Origin: Przewalskia tangutica
Taxonomy: Eukaryota; Streptophyta; Magnoliopsida; Solanales; Solanaceae
DNA length: 64,000 nt
Direction: 5' to 3'
NCBI GenBank assembly: GCA_029844215.1
Contig: CM056724.1
Span: forward strand, 83,223,093-83,287,092
Positions 10,919 to 23,540 of the stretch are shown piece by piece; positions within the stretch are counted from its first letter, which is position 1, and each line of letters starts with the position of its first letter. The notes under the pieces were generated by a model, which made no database searches, was not told where the DNA came from, and saw only the letters and a program-made list of their open reading frames with translations. Both the position numbers and the translations under genes were made by a program.

Positions 10919-11640
10919 ATGTCTAAGAACACGTTTCATTATGCCCTTACTGTTTCTAACAGCAAGAACCACATTTATATTGTTCTTGAAATAGAAAACG
11001 TCCAATACGCGACATGGATCGAACTGTTCAAAGTTCACGCACGCTCGCATCAAGTCCTCCATCACATAATTCCCTAGGCTCCTGGAGATGAAGAGGTGTC
11101 TACCCCCGAGGATGATCCTAAATTATGGACGACCCTTGATGCTACCATTCTTTAGTGGGTTTACTCCACTATCTCTACAGACCTTTTGTAGACGATTATT
11201 GAATCAAACGCTACGACGATGGATACTTGGAATAGAGTACCTGATATGTTGCAAGATAACCAGAATTCTCATGTTGTTACCTTTGAGAAGGAATTCTCGC
11301 ACGTCAACGTGAAATACTTCCCTACGTTTCAGCTTACTGCAAAAGGTTGAAAGAAATGGTGGATCAACTCCGCAACATTGGTGTGCCCATTACCAATGAT
11401 CGTCTTGTCCTTCAAATGGTTGCAGACCTATCTGAGGCCTATAGTGGCATTGGTTCACTTCTTCATCAGAGTAATCCTTTTTCGCAGTTCTATTAGGCTC
11501 GTTCCATGATCACGCTCGAAGAAGCCGACTTAGATAAGAAGGCGGACACTGGGCTCCTTCTGTAGCAATAATGACCGTATCTGACTATACTCCCTCCTTC
11601 TCTTATAATTCCATCTAAAATTGCAACAACGGTGGCGACA
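10919..11640 (+). pseudogene. Copia gag remnant
   Basis: Short + strand frames read like a Copia gag: HYALTVSNSKNHIYIVLE, ATWIELFKVHARSHQVL (10919-11077), then KLWTTLDATIL and IESNATTMDTWNRV (11100-11240). Gag would build the particle. Stops and shifts occur at least every 60 codons. The GC-richer Gly/Asn-rich stretch after it (11640-12000) is probably the gag tail. Confidence 0.75.
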
Positions 11641-12009
11641 AGAAGAGTCAGAATCACAAAAAAAATGGTAAAAATCGTGGTGGAAACCGAGGTGACAACA
11701 ACGGTGGTGTCAACCGGACCGGTGGCAATGGGCCAAGGGCAATGGGTCGCAAGCCAACTGGCCACAACCCTGGGGTCCATGGCCATGGAATTAGGCTACT
11801 GGCCTTGGGCCCAATGGCCCTTGCTACCCGGGGAACTGGGCCCAATTTCCCAATAACAACATGTCCAGCTTTTTCACCAAAGGCGGTGCCTGCAGACACC
11901 TCGGGTCAGGGAAACATGCGGGTGCTGGTCCTCGGCCTCGGACCATCATGCCGCGCCCAACTCCAACAGACATTGAGGCCGCAATGCACATACTTAGACT
12001 AAATCCTCC

Positions 12010-12620
12010 GAATGTCAATTGATACATGGACACCGACCGGGGCCACTACTCATATGACATCCGACCCAGGTACTTTCTCATCTTATTTCAATTTGAGAAA
12101 AAATTAGGGTGTTGTTGGTGATGGTAATTCAATTCCAATTCGTGGTTATGGTCATACCAATCTACCTTCCCCACATCCACCTCTTGCCTTGAAAAATGTC
12201 CTTCATGCCCCACACTTAATTAAAAATTTAGTATCCGTCCAAAAATTTAACATTGATAATTGGGTGTCTGTTAATTTTAATCCTTTTGGATTTTTCGTAA
12301 AGGATTTCAAGACGGGGATACCTCTAATGAGATGCAATAGTGTGGGGTAGCTTTATCCAATCACCGCCACATCCATGAGCCACGCCTTGCCATTCAATTT
12401 TGCTGCTCTTGCTCCTCCCTTGTGGCACGCACGTCTAGGTCATTCGGGGTTGTCAATTATTTCTTCCTTACATAAAAACAATTTTATTTCTTGTAAGGGT
12501 ACGCGTAGTAGTCCAATTTGTCATTCCTATTCATTAGGAAAACATGTTAGATTACCATTTGTAACCTCTACTTCATGTACTTTGATGCATTTTGACATTA
12601 TTCATAGTGATTTATAGGCA
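12010..12620 (+). pseudogene. Copia protease and GAG-pre-integrase remnant
   Basis: Near 12025 the frame reads YMDT, then shifts, then GATTHMTSDPG. This is a protease D-T-G site broken by a small insertion. It continues with LALKNVLHAPHLIKNLVSV and VNFNPFGF, then LWHARLGHSGLS (12420-12450), the GAG-pre-integrase signature, and MHFDIIHSDL (12585-12614) at the integrase start. Confidence 0.85.
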
Positions 12621-13620
12621 TCTCCGTTCTCAGTTGTTTGGGTCATCGTTATTATGTTATATTTTTGGATGATTATTCTAATTTTTACGGACCTTTCCAT
12701 TAGCAAAAAAATCTCAACTTTTTCCATATTTGTTAAATTTAGAGCATTCAATCCGTAAACAATTCGAATGGAAAATAAAAATATTAAATATGATTATGAC
12801 AAAGAATATGATAATGAGTTATTTTCAGGAATTTGTGATGCTAATGACATAGTTTTTCGTTTCTCTTGTCCTCATACGTCCTCCCAAAATGGAAAAACCG
12901 AATGATAAAATCATACCATTAATAATATTGTCCGAACTTTATTAGTCCATCCTTCCGTACCCCCTTTCTTTTGGCATCATGCTCTACAAATGACCACTTG
13001 CCTCCTTAACATACTTCCTTCCAAATGATTGACTTATGCATCTCCCCTTTAAATTCTCTATAATAAGACTTATTTGTATTCACATCTTAGAGTCTTTGGG
13101 TGTTTATGCTATCCACTGTTTCCGTCAACTACAATTAATAAACTTTAGGACCGTTCTACCGCTTGTGTGTTTTTGGGTTATCCATCTAATCATCGTGGTT
13201 ACAAATATTTTGATTTATCCTCTAATAAAATCATAATTAGTCGTCATGTTATTTTTGATGAAACCCAATTTGCGTTTGGTAAAATGAGTAGTCCCGAGCC
13301 GCATTCGTATAATTTTTTAGATGACGATGTCTCACCATTTATCAGACTTGTCCCGTGCCCAAAATTCCTCAGCGGGCCCACTACCCGTTGTTCCGTCACA
13401 TCTGTCGATGGGCGGACTCACTACCAAGATTATTCTCAGATTATTCCAAAGTCCACCATCGCCCCAAGTTTCGATCGATTTTTGTTTCGGTTGGGCCACC
13501 GCCCATCGTCACTGGCGATCACGACCATCCAAAATTCTCCTAAAATCCATCTAATTCTCCCCCGAGTCACAGACCTGTTACTCGTAGTCAATGGGGTAAA
13601 TAAAAATGATATTTTAATCT
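12621..13620 (+). pseudogene. Copia integrase remnant and linker
   Basis: Broken frames contain VHPSVPPFFWHHALQM, a VFGCLCYP-like segment and GYPSNHRGYKYFDLSSNKI (13167-13622). These belong to the C-terminal half of Copia integrase and the following linker. Multiple shifts are present and no continuous core remains. Confidence 0.75.
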
Positions 13621-13729
13621 AAATTATAATATTCTTAAATCCCCTATACCCCGTAACTCAGTGTCTGTATTAAATGATCGAATTGGAAATTGACATAAGG
13701 CTCGACTTATAGGTGATGGTAAAATACAA

Positions 13730-14430
13730 CAGGTTGGTGTGGATTGTGGTGAGACATTTATTCTGGTGGTTAAACAGGCTACCATTCACACTATTCTGAG
13801 TCTGGCTCTTTCTAAAGCTTGGCTCATTCATCAGCTAGATGTGAAGAATACTTTCTTACATGGTGATCTTCAGGAGACAGTTTACATGCATCAGCCCTTA
13901 GGATTTTGAGACCCCACCTATCCTAATCATGTATATTTATTGAAGAAGTATTTGTATGGACTTAAGCAGGCTTCCCGGGTGTGGTATAAGAGATTTGTCG
14001 ACTATGTCTCTACTATTATATTTTCTCACATCAGGTCTGATAATTCTCTGTTCATATATCGTCGTGGTACTGCCCTGACATATATTCTCTTATATGTGGA
14101 TGATATTATCTTGACTGCTTCATCTGATGAGTTACACAAGTCTATCATGACACTTATCAGTTCTGAGTTTGCGATGAAAGACTTGGGACCCTTGAATTAT
14201 TTCTTGGGCAGTGCTATCACACGTCATTCAGGTGGTCTATTTTTATCTCAAGGGAAGTATGTTGCGGAGATTATTGAGGGGGCTGGTATGTCCTCGTGCA
14301 AGTCTACTTCCACTCCACTCCAGTCGATACTAAACCCAAACTGGGTGCTACGACTGGCTCACCTTACGAGGATCTCACCCACTATCACAGTCTTGCAGGG
14401 GCACTTCAGTATCTTTCTTTCATGAGGCTT
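13730..14430 (+). pseudogene. Copia reverse transcriptase remnant
   Basis: LDVKNTFLHGDLQETVYMHQP (about 13835-13895) is followed by LYGLKQASRVWYKRF and YILLYVDDIILTASS; the YVDD codons are at 14093-14104. Then come MKDLGPLNYFLG and the SCKSTSTPL segment. The 161-codon open frame 13940-14425 is the best preserved part, but flanking stops make the copy dead. Confidence 0.92.
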
Positions 14431-14973
14431 GATATTATGTATGCAGTCCAGTAGGTGTGTTTGTTTATGCATGGTCTTAGGATTGAGCACATGAATGCAC
14501 TCAAATGCATTATACGATAATTACAGGGAACACTTGAGTATGGATTGCATCTATATCTGTCATCAGTTTCTACACTTGTTCTTATACAGATGCTGATTGG
14601 GGTGACTGTCCGGACACCAGATGTTATACGTCTGGTTACTGTATGTTTCTTGGTGATAACTTGGTATCATGGTCTGCCAAACGACATGCTACCTTATCAC
14701 ACTCCAGTGCAGAGGTCGAGTATCGAGGGGTGGCCAATGTGGTTTCTGAATCATGATTACAACTTCACTTTCCCATCTCAGCGCACTAAACATATTGAGA
14801 TGAATATCCATTTTATTCGCGAAAAGGTAGCTCGCAGACAAGTCTGCGTCTTACATATCTCTTCCAGGTATCAAATTGCAGACATCTTTACGAAAGGTCT
14901 TCCATCGGTTCTATTTGACAATTTTAGGGGCAGTCTCAGCGTACGAAGACCGCCCCCTATGACTGCGGAGGTG
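14431..14973 (+). pseudogene. Copia RNase H remnant
   Basis: The frame 14545-14976 has a TGYCMFLG-like segment in shifted frame, then QRTKHIEMNIHFIREKVARR, SRYQIADIFTKGLPSVLF and RGSLSVRRPPP, ending at the 3' LTR. The motif order equals that of the left-edge copy. The first third is frameshifted. Confidence 0.88.
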
Positions 14974-15305
14974 TGAAAATATAATGTGATATACATGATA
15001 TACACTACATATACAATGCCTTGTGTATCCCGTGTATATTACAGACACAAGACACAGTTGTAATAAATTTGGACCGTGATATACACGATATACACAACCG
15101 TGCATCTCACAGTTTAGGACTCTATATTTGATGTTGTATTTGTATTGAATTAATATTGTACACTTATCATAATTGTAGGATTCTTATACAAATATGATAA
15201 GGTTTTGGGAGTAGAATAGAAATAGAATTTTTCATATTATGAAAATTTTAAATTGTATATATATTCATTCATTCATTAATGAAAATAATTAAGGAATTAG
15301 TTTCA
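14974..15305 (+). repeat. 3' LTR of the Copia element
   Basis: Starts TGAAAATATAATG after the gactgcggaggtg tract (probable polypurine tract) and ends aattagtttca. It has one copy of the unit that is duplicated in the 5' LTR. Confidence 0.88.
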
Positions 15306-16676
15306 AATTTGGGTGATTGTTAGAAATCTTATTGATCTAATTACTCACATTTTTAAAAACCTCTACTTTTAAAGAATTTTTAAATTTTCTGAACATGTTA
15401 AAATAAAATCTAAACAAAGTGAAATTATTGCTGAGTTTTTTTCCATACTGTGTTGGCTATTCATTTCGAGGCTTGACTACTCTCGGGATAAGATGATCTC
15501 TCTAAAGTTGATTTTATTTTAATAGTATAAACTCTAGACCTCTAATTAAAAATAAAAAAATATTACATTGAACTTTGATAGCAAGGAGTTGATTGATATA
15601 GCCATATATTACACTAAAACCATGGGAAATTGACTTTTACCAATAAAGGAATTAAAGCATGAAAATAGATATGGCCATACCTAAAGTAATAACTTTATCT
15701 TAAATTCATTTTTTAAAAATATTAGAAGCACCAAAAGGGTGGGAATCCTTTATCGTGGATTGTGAGGTGAAGACAATGGAGACAAGATTTAAGACTAAAT
15801 TAACATTATGAGAAACGAGTACACATGTTGAAGCCTAGTTTTATAGGGGGAATCTTGACATGTGTTTTCCTGCCCATGTTGGACTTCCCTTTTTTCTACT
15901 TAAATCAATCACCACCGTTTTTTTATGTGAGGAAATAATCTTGTATTACCAATTATAGTTTATAGATATGATTTTCACTAAAGAATTTATCATATATTAT
16001 TTGAAACAATTAATCTTAATTATACACATTACTAAAAAAAAGAAGTAAATTCTCGACAAAATCGGTTCGACAATTGGCTCGTTGAAAATGTTTTGATGGA
16101 TTTTTCGTGAGAAATCCTTAAATGATGAGCCAATTTTCGATGTGATGGCCGTCGAAAATTCGCATTCTCTTTATGGGTGATTTTGCTCCACCTAGCTCTG
16201 AGCTGGCATATGACTAGCTATAGTTTATATAGAAGTAAATGATCTTATTAAAATTTTAAATCACTATTAAAACACACAATTTTTTTGACGAACATTTTCC
16301 GAAGCAAGTTCGTCTAAAATATGAAATTTCGAACAAAGAGCTTCCGATGAGCCAATTTCTTACGCACCTCCCTCGATTTTTTTTGTTAATATTGGCATAT
16401 TTTGCAGTGCATATACATAATTATCGAGTCAACTATTTTTTCTATGGATCTCTTGTGAAAAGGACTAATCTAACTGAAATTATATTTGTAAGTCATGTCC
16501 GCTTGGACAACTCAATTGGTTGAAGGGAATATTTGGAGCAATATTTGTAAGTCATGATCATAAACTCGATTTGTCTTATCCACTAGCAAGTTAGGTCATG
16601 TATTATGCCAAGTAATAATGTTATTTTTTTGGTTTCCAATTTCATTGGTCCGTGATCAATTTAATTACTTTTTATC
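15306..16676. other. AT-rich spacer
   Basis: No gene is seen. It includes a probable non-autonomous CACTA-like element at 16028-16408. Confidence 0.7.
16028..16408. mobile_element. Possible non-autonomous CACTA-type (En/Spm) fragment
   Basis: The right end, complemented, reads CACTGCAAAATATGCC, like CACTA termini. The left end reads cattactaaaaaaaag. Sub-terminal words such as attggctcgt/attggctcatcgg recur in inverse orientation near both ends, as expected of sub-terminal transposase sites. The trinucleotide cat follows the right end; a left match is unclear. Confidence 0.4.
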
Positions 16677-17210
16677 TGTTGGAAATTTATCAATGTGAAA
16701 TTAAGTTTATCCCATTATTTATGACTAGAACAATTGGGGTCCCGCACGTCGGAAACGTCATTTCCACACACGTTCACTCGTAGTGCCAAGTATCGTATAT
16801 TTCATTAGTGAAAGAGATATTGGTACGTAAGTAAATGTTTGAGACATAAAATGATGTACGGTTGCCGGTTAAATGACGAGTGTTCCACGTTGGTAAATGA
16901 AGGAAGAAGTGTACGAAGTGTAAGATTAAAACATGTTGGAAAAAGGACCGCGACGCCACCGCGGAGCCCGAGCGCCACGGTGCCACACCACGAGGGACGC
17001 GACGCTAATTGGTCTTCTGGCCTACTGGAGCCGCGACACTACCCATGCAGTGTTTGTGCGACGGAAGTCCAAATGTTTGGCTAATTATGAGAACGTTTTG
17101 GAGCATTGAAATGTCAGTTTTTCGTCCATAACTCAGCCATTTTTTGGCTGTATTAGTTGGTGGATTAAGTGACCATTACATGGGCACTTGAAGAGGCTTT
17201 CTTACACTAC

Positions 17211-17220
17211 TATAAATTGA
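17211..17220 (+). promoter_or_regulatory. TATA box of the host Copia LTR
   Basis: tataaattga lies in the setting ctactataaattgagg. It is conserved in the other LTR (near 54950) and lies ~190 bp after the GC-rich block. Confidence 0.6.
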
Positions 17221-18129
17221 GGTCTTTGGCTCAATTGTTCATCACTTGAAGTTCACACTTACACTCAGATTTTCTGATCTTCTTTTTCTCTAAGCACTCT
17301 TTCAAACACTCAAGGTTCTTCTTTTAGTAAACATTTGAGTTTTCTTTGCTCATTTGTTATGTTGTTTTATCTTGGAAGACAATTGGGGCAAACTTGTCTT
17401 AAGGACAGAGTGCTAAAACTCGACTCAACACAGTTGTAACAAGTAGAGATTTAGTGTCTCTTGGTTTCAGGTTATCAAGATTCAAAGAGCGTTCATGTCA
17501 CGACCCAACCCCGGGCCCGCGACTGGTGCCCTACCTGAGCACCCTTACAGGTATACATCAGAGATAATCAGCGGAACATACAAAAACTTAACAATGAAGT
17601 AATTAATAGGTTAGCCGATAAGGCTACCTTCCCGGATATAAACAAATCCAAAAGCAGTTACCTCTAATTTTTTTTTATTAAAGTGACCCACAAGATATGA
17701 CTCATGCACTCTAAGAGTTTACATAACAATCGTGACTAACAGGCCCCGCCATACCACGAATGTACAAAAGTCAACGACTTGAGGAACCCTACCAAAAACA
17801 AAGCCTCCGAGAAATGGAGCTTTCCGTAATCGAACAGTTGATCCTAAGAGCGCAGACGCAAGTTATGTACCTCAACTCGGCATTTAACGCACTTCGGGAG
17901 GTCGACAAAATATGTACCAAGTATGCAAATCGAAAGTACTGTAATTTAAATCATAATAGTCAAAAATACACAAGACATATATGATAACCAAATTAATGAT
18001 ATCAGGCCTCATGAAGTGGAAGTAATGAAAGTCGATTTTTACCTTATACACTGTCTCAACATATGATCCATAGTCACACGGGGCTATGAACACCACCCTC
18101 AATATCCAAGCGCGCCCGTGATTCCCATC

Positions 18130-18490
18130 ACCGCCGACCGCCAGTGTAAAATCTAACTCGTGACGCGCCGCGTGGCATCCTTCCTCACCGCGCCAGACAC
18201 ACAAATCTAACCATGTGACGCGTTCGTGGTATCCTACCTCACTGTCGGCGTACACACAATTCTAACCATGTGACGCACTCGTGGTATCCTACCTCACTGT
18301 CGGCGTACACACATACAACACGTATATACCTATATTCTCTGCCCGTGGAATCCCCCGTCACTGCCGACAACCATAAAAGTAAATACAACCATGTGACGCG
18401 CCCGTGGCATCCTACCTCACTGTCGGCGTACACATACACAATACATACATATATATATATCATGCCCGTGGAATCCCTCATCTCGGGTAC
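18130..18490. repeat. Tandem repeats (~70-110 bp) in the solo LTR
   Basis: The words cgtggtatcctacctcactg and cggcgtacacaca recur four to five times with variation. ORFs on both strands across this block (18239-18494) are made by the repeat. Confidence 0.8.
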
Positions 18491-18654
18491 ATGACTTCAT
18501 GAGGTGTCCTCGTGATCGTGGTAGCAAATCCACGGAACCAGGTGGTATAACGATCTTGGGGGTTTACCCCTCATTTATACTCTTACCCTTAAGAAGGTGG
18601 TATAACGATCTTGGGTGCACTTCATTTATACTCTTACCCTCAAACTACATGCCC

Positions 18655-18920
18655 GAATCCTCATCGTAGCATGTCCCCTGCAGCATACCCGTGGAATCCC
18701 ACATCACTGACGGTATGTCCCGGTAAACTCATACTAAGACCATGGAAGCATACCCGTGGAATCCCACATCACTGTCGGTACGTCCAAGTAAACTCATACT
18801 ATGACCAGGGAAGCATACCCGTGGAATCCCACATCACTGCCGGTACGTCCCGGTAGACTCATAAGGAGGCAATGGAGGCATACCCGTGGAATCCTCCATC
18901 ACCGACAGTACGTCCAAGTA
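18655..18920. repeat. Tandem repeats (~65 bp) in the solo LTR
   Basis: About four units of gcatacccgtggaatccc, then acatcactg and cggtacgtcc, with aagtaaactcatact between them. Confidence 0.88.
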
Positions 18921-20659
18921 AACTCCTAACTTTTTTAGACTTTCATTAACATACAAAATGGATCTCATTTTATGACCTTAAGGCACTATGTATCTCTCTT
19001 CTTTCCAAGATCCCTTTTCCACATAAGACCCCAAGATACTAATACCCGTAGTATCAAGGCTTATCTACATTTCAAACAAGTCACTATACTAGTAGAAATA
19101 TGCTTCGGCTTCTAAATCAAGTGACCCTCATTTTAAACTTTAAGCAATTGATGCCTTTAAATCGAATTGCCTTTCTCAGTATCCATTCTTTTATCTAGGC
19201 TTACCTTATTCGAGAAAAAACATTTCTTTAAGCTTCCATAAAGTTATTATAACCAACTTCCCATAAAGCCGTTATACTAACTTTATGCTTTAGAAACCAA
19301 GACATCCTTATCCTCTCATAAAGCCGTCATAACTAACTTCCCATAAAGCCGTTATAACTCTTTATGTTTTAGACCACTTTGCTCTCTCTAAAACCAAGAG
19401 GCTTGTACTTCAATTCAAGTTACACTACTTTCAAATACCTCAAATATCTTAACTTTAGAAAACAAGTTTCTTACTTAGGAATCAGATCTCTTATCTTTAG
19501 AATAGTTCAAGAATCAATACTTCCCAAATCCAGTATTCTATACTTATTCATGTCAAGAAATCCTTGCCTACCTTATTAGGATAAACCATTCTTATAACTC
19601 TTAAGGACACGTGAGTTAATTCTCTAACTCAACCAACTAGACATCCTTAAAACAAGTCAAATATATCAAATGACTTCACTTCATTTAAATCACGTACGTC
19701 TACCGTACCATACAGTTATAACTACTCATGCTCAAGAGATAAGAAAGTTTCCACATACCTCTTATGTTCAGTCCACTTGCCAAATCCAATATGCCGTCCG
19801 CATATGTCAACCTATAATGACCATAATTCGTCTATTAGCTTCTAGCTTCTATGTAGAATATTCTAATGTAAAGTCCCTTGTTTTACGGGAAAAATTGGAC
19901 AGCATTTCCTTTGTTTCTACTTACTTTTCCACCTTTTTCAAGGTCCGAATTCAACAATCAAACGCCGCATTTAAGGCACAACAATTCAGTTAACCAAAAG
20001 GGGATTACACGCCTTTACAGGACGCGTAAAATTCTGCCCCACAATAATACAAAACAACCCAATAATTCCAAGCCCCATTCGGCTACAATATCACAACAAT
20101 ATCAATTTCCTTTCAATTTCCTTTCTAATCCAATCTCGTTATTCCAACATGTTATATAAGTCATAACCAATTATATACCCTCCTATTTATAACATGCAAC
20201 GATTTTTAGCTAACAATGAATTGATTACAACATGAATGGCTAACATGCCCCTTTTCGGTTTTCCACAAGACAACAAGATCCAAATCTTTTCAAACTTTAA
20301 TATAACAGCCTCAGGCTCATTTCTTGACTACTAAAACTTGAAAACTTCATTTACACAAGAAGGTAAAGATTTTACCTCAAGAAGCCCTCTTTCCGAAATC
20401 TTCTTCACTTTAAAATTACCCACACGAACCCTCTACAAGCTTGCCAACACTTTTCCTTCAAGCCTTTCCAAAAATCTCACCGGGTTCATCAATTTGAGAG
20501 AGAGGAGAGGGATTTTTCTTTGGGAAACCCTTGCAAATGGTCAAGTCTTGAAGACTTGGCCCTAAAATAAGACCCTCCTTTGGTCAAAAGATGGGAGGGA
20601 CACTTGTCACCCTCCCATAGGCCTTTTATCAAAATATCCCCTGTTTTTCGCCCCTTACC

Positions 20660-20830
20660 GCGTCAAAAATCCCGCCTTGGCGCCGCGGCGCTTCCACTTC
20701 TGAGAATTTCCTGCATTCCGCGCGCCTCGCATTCGGCGGCGCTGCAACCTCAGAGGACTTTCGGAACTATCGGCGCCGCGGCCCTGCCGACGGCGCCGTG
20801 GCGCTGCGACGCCTGCTGGGAAGCCTGTCC
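20660..20830. promoter_or_regulatory. GC-rich palindromic cassette in the solo gypsy LTR
   Basis: The perfect 12-base palindrome GCGCCGCGGCGC lies at 20680-20691. A second, GC-rich run at 20770-20787 is the exact complement of an 18-base stretch in the Athila B LTR. Surrounding DNA is AT-rich. Its role is unknown; position in an LTR suggests a promoter-proximal element. Confidence 0.55.
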
Positions 20831-21280
20831 TCTGCGTCAGCCCACAGAACTTCTAACGCCCGTAACTTCCTACCCCGATGTCCAATCGACGAGTGGTTTG
20901 TTGCGTTGGAAACTAGACTCAACAACCTTCATACTAGTCTTTTAAAACTCCTCAAAACTCCTAAGGAACTAGGATATATACCGCTCCAAAGTTGATTGAA
21001 AGTCTGCCCACAACCTTTTGCCAACCCAACTTTCCAAATTCAAATCTTATTTTCTTTCATACGTTCTTAACTTAACCTCTTGAATTTACGGGGTGTAACA
21101 GTTCAATGATTGGAACAAAGATCCAAGACTGATTCAAGAACGAAGGTCAAGATCTCAAAAGCTTGTTTCCACAATCCTCATTGGCTACAAGTTTGTTACT
21201 ATTGTAATTCCTATTGTTTACTCTTTTGAAACACTTGTAATAGTTTATTACTATTCTCGAACATCCATTGTTTGCCAACA

Positions 21281-22680
21281 ATCTTAAGACAAGATTTGTA
21301 TTAGTGCTCGAAAGATGTTTGACAACATATATAGTCCCAAATCTGGTTGTGGTTTTCTTCTTGAAAACAATTCTATTGACAGTTCTGTTAACAGTTCTAA
21401 CATTGTCTCTATAAACAACAAAAGTTTCAAATCTGGTCCTAGTTTTGGCTCTCTCTTCGACGACAGTTACAAATCTGTCTCTGTCAAAAGTGGGATCTAT
21501 GGATCTATGATGAGCTTCAAGATAATGCTGATAGTCATGCTAGTACGGTTAAGGATCAAGGAAGAGTTGCGGTCACCGCTCCCAAGTGTGGTGGAAACAT
21601 ACGCCCACAAGAGGTTGAGGATGTCAACTGGGACAAGAGGAGAAGGCTGAAGATGATGTTCCATCTTGTAGCAGAAAGCCTACATCTTATGCTAAGGAGG
21701 ATTTGGACACGCAGTCCAACAAAGTGACTGACGTGGGCCAGATTCTAAAAGGTACAAGTTAATTATTCTTCCTTATAAAAAATGAGATTAAAAGATGTCT
21801 CATTAAAATTAATAAAGTAAGGATATGAATATGAAAATGGTTTACATATATTTCTTACGACTTAAAATCAGAAGTTTAATCTCACATACCTTCCCGTTTA
21901 AAGATTGGACTGTTGTAAACAACTACTTAAAAGATATTGTTTTAGATGGTAATAAAATTAAAATTATGGACAATCCTAAGTAAGTGCCAAGAATTTCCCT
22001 GGGCACAAATCACAAGGGAAGAGGACTAAAGACAAGAACTAGATGACTAAAGACAAACCTGTCACCATTTCCGATAGAAGATCCTTCATTTGATAGGATG
22101 ATATTGGACGCTCATTCATACTAAGCCTACGGGCGACTGGAGTGGGCCCGAGTTTCCAGATCTTAAATGCTCTGAAGGCCAAAAGAAAGGCAGACAAGAA
22201 ATTGGACATACAGTCTGCCAAGGCAACTGGAGTGGGCCAGAGTATCTAGATCACATATGATCCGGTTATGCCCTAACCACGGGCAAAAGGTTGTTCATGT
22301 GAAGCAACGCCACCTCTGAAGTAGAGGGGTTGGAGAGGTTGTCCTCAAAAGGAGTTAAGGGAATGGGATCACTCTAAAAGGAGATGATACATGTCCCAAA
22401 ATTGGTTTCAGAGACGCTATTGGTCAAGATGGTTCGAGTCTATTCCAATAGGTCTGTAATAACTAAGAATGATACAATAAGTCTGTAGTCAATTAAATGA
22501 TATATTTGTAATATATGCATATGCCATCATAGATTAAGACACGTTAAATAGAAAGTCATTCAAAGGTTAACTAAGTTGAGATTGTTGTCTTCTGTCGACA
22601 TAAACCCTCAAAATGAATGTGAGGTAGGCGAAGAGGCAAAATCACCTTTCCATTCCGTCAAAGGAATAGCGAAAGAAGCA
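21281..22680 (+). pseudogene. Probable gag/protease region of the host Copia, decayed
   Basis: By position this should encode gag and protease. The best open frame (21315-21650, 111 codons, rich in Ser/Asn) has no clear gag motif, and no D-T-G site could be read. The assignment rests only on location between the LTR and the integrase. Confidence 0.45.
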
Positions 22681-23540
22681 CCGCTCCTCTATAACTTAGT
22701 CACACCTACATGAGTGATTTGAAGCTTGTACAAAATAGAGGGGGAGATAAGTACTTTGTGACCTTCATTGACGATGGTACAACGTATTATATCCTTTATT
22801 TGTTGAAAAGCAAAGATGAAGCTGTTGAAGCGGATAAGCGCTACAAAGCAGAAGTTGTAAATCAACTAGGTCTACGGATTGAGGAATTCGTAGTGATAGA
22901 GGGGGAGAATGTGAAACATCATTCATCAAACGACTTCACCTTACTCACCTCAGTCTAACGGTGCTAGCCAAGCGCAAAGCCATATGCCCCAAAAGTATGT
23001 GGGGAAAGACAATCCTTACCGCTAATGCGATTCTCAATAGAACTCTGTATAAGGATAAGGATAACCCTCCATGTGAGACATGGAAAGGATCCCATCTATA
23101 AATGTTATGATATGGGGTAGTGTGACAAAGGTTAAAATACCTATACCGAAACAGGTCAAGTTGGACCTAAGACTGTAGTTTGCATATCCACTGGATCTGC
23201 AAATAACAATAGTGTTTATCGCATCTTGGTATCAAAGAATGCTGAATTCTTTGAAGATAACTTTCCTTGAGAAGGAAAAAGAAGTAGTTGCTCAAGGTTA
23301 ACAAGAACCCACAAGTGCATGATTATAGGAACTAGACGTTTCAGATCTATAGGACTCAGAAGTTGCTGACTATCCAGAACTTAATATTCCAAATCTACAT
23401 AACTCAGAGATTCTAGATGTTAAACCAAGATGGAGCAAAGAGGGGACAAAGACTTGTTCCAGGGCCTTCTAGCTTGTATAATTGAGAATAAATCATGGAT
23501 AATTAACAAATAATTATCAACTCCAGAAGCACTGATTTGG
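22681..23540 (+). pseudogene. Copia integrase remnant
   Basis: 22710-22958 reads MSDLKLVQNRGGDKYFVTF, then IDDGTTYYILYLLKSKDEA. This matches the conserved integrase stretch RGGxKYFxTFIDD...YLLKSKDEA that contains the second catalytic Asp. Following sequence (PHENG-like SSNDFTLLTSV, then shifts) is decayed. Confidence 0.85.

Larger units (their letters stand above)
10218..15305 (+). mobile_element. Full-length degenerate Ty1/Copia element
   Basis: The 5' LTR (10218-10787) is followed at once by TGGTATCAGAAG, the initiator-Met primer site. Decayed gag, protease, integrase, RT and RNase H come next, then the 3' LTR (14974-15305). The two LTRs share the same words throughout (gatatacac palindromes, the ggactctatatttgatgttg block, ending ...tttca). 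The 5' copy is longer because of an internal ~240-bp duplication. The flanks attgt/aattt are at best a degraded target duplication. Every domain has stops or frameshifts, so this is an old copy. Confidence 0.9.
17496..21100 (-). mobile_element. Solo gypsy LTR inserted in the Copia 5' LTR
   Basis: On the + strand it begins tgtcacgacccaacccc and ends acggggtgtaaca, so on the - strand it runs TGTTACACCCCGT...GGTCGTGACA. The 5-bp duplication gttca flanks it (17491-17495, 21101-21105). The ends resemble but are not the same as those of the 1427-4640 and 38118-51019 elements, so it is a sister Tekay-like family. No internal domain is present. It holds two tandem repeat blocks and a GC-rich palindromic block. 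Confidence 0.92.
16677..21280 (+). repeat. 5' LTR of the host Copia (split at 17496-21100)
   Basis: Together 16677-17495 and 21106-21280 give ~994 bp, colinear with the 3' LTR. It contains a GC-rich block near 16945-17040 and a TATA box at 17211. The 3' LTR partner is ~110 bp longer because of two extra stretches, about 55005-55065 and near 55185-55215. Confidence 0.92.

Noticed and set aside
11493..12033. Overlapping GC-rich ORFs on both strands at 11493-12033
   Set aside because: They overlie the Gly/Asn-rich tail of a decayed Copia gag; no separate gene is needed.
18130..18920. Regular repeats that might look like a CRISPR array
   Set aside because: Units are diverged, 65-110 bp long without constant repeat and unique spacers; they are LTR tandem repeats in a plant genome.
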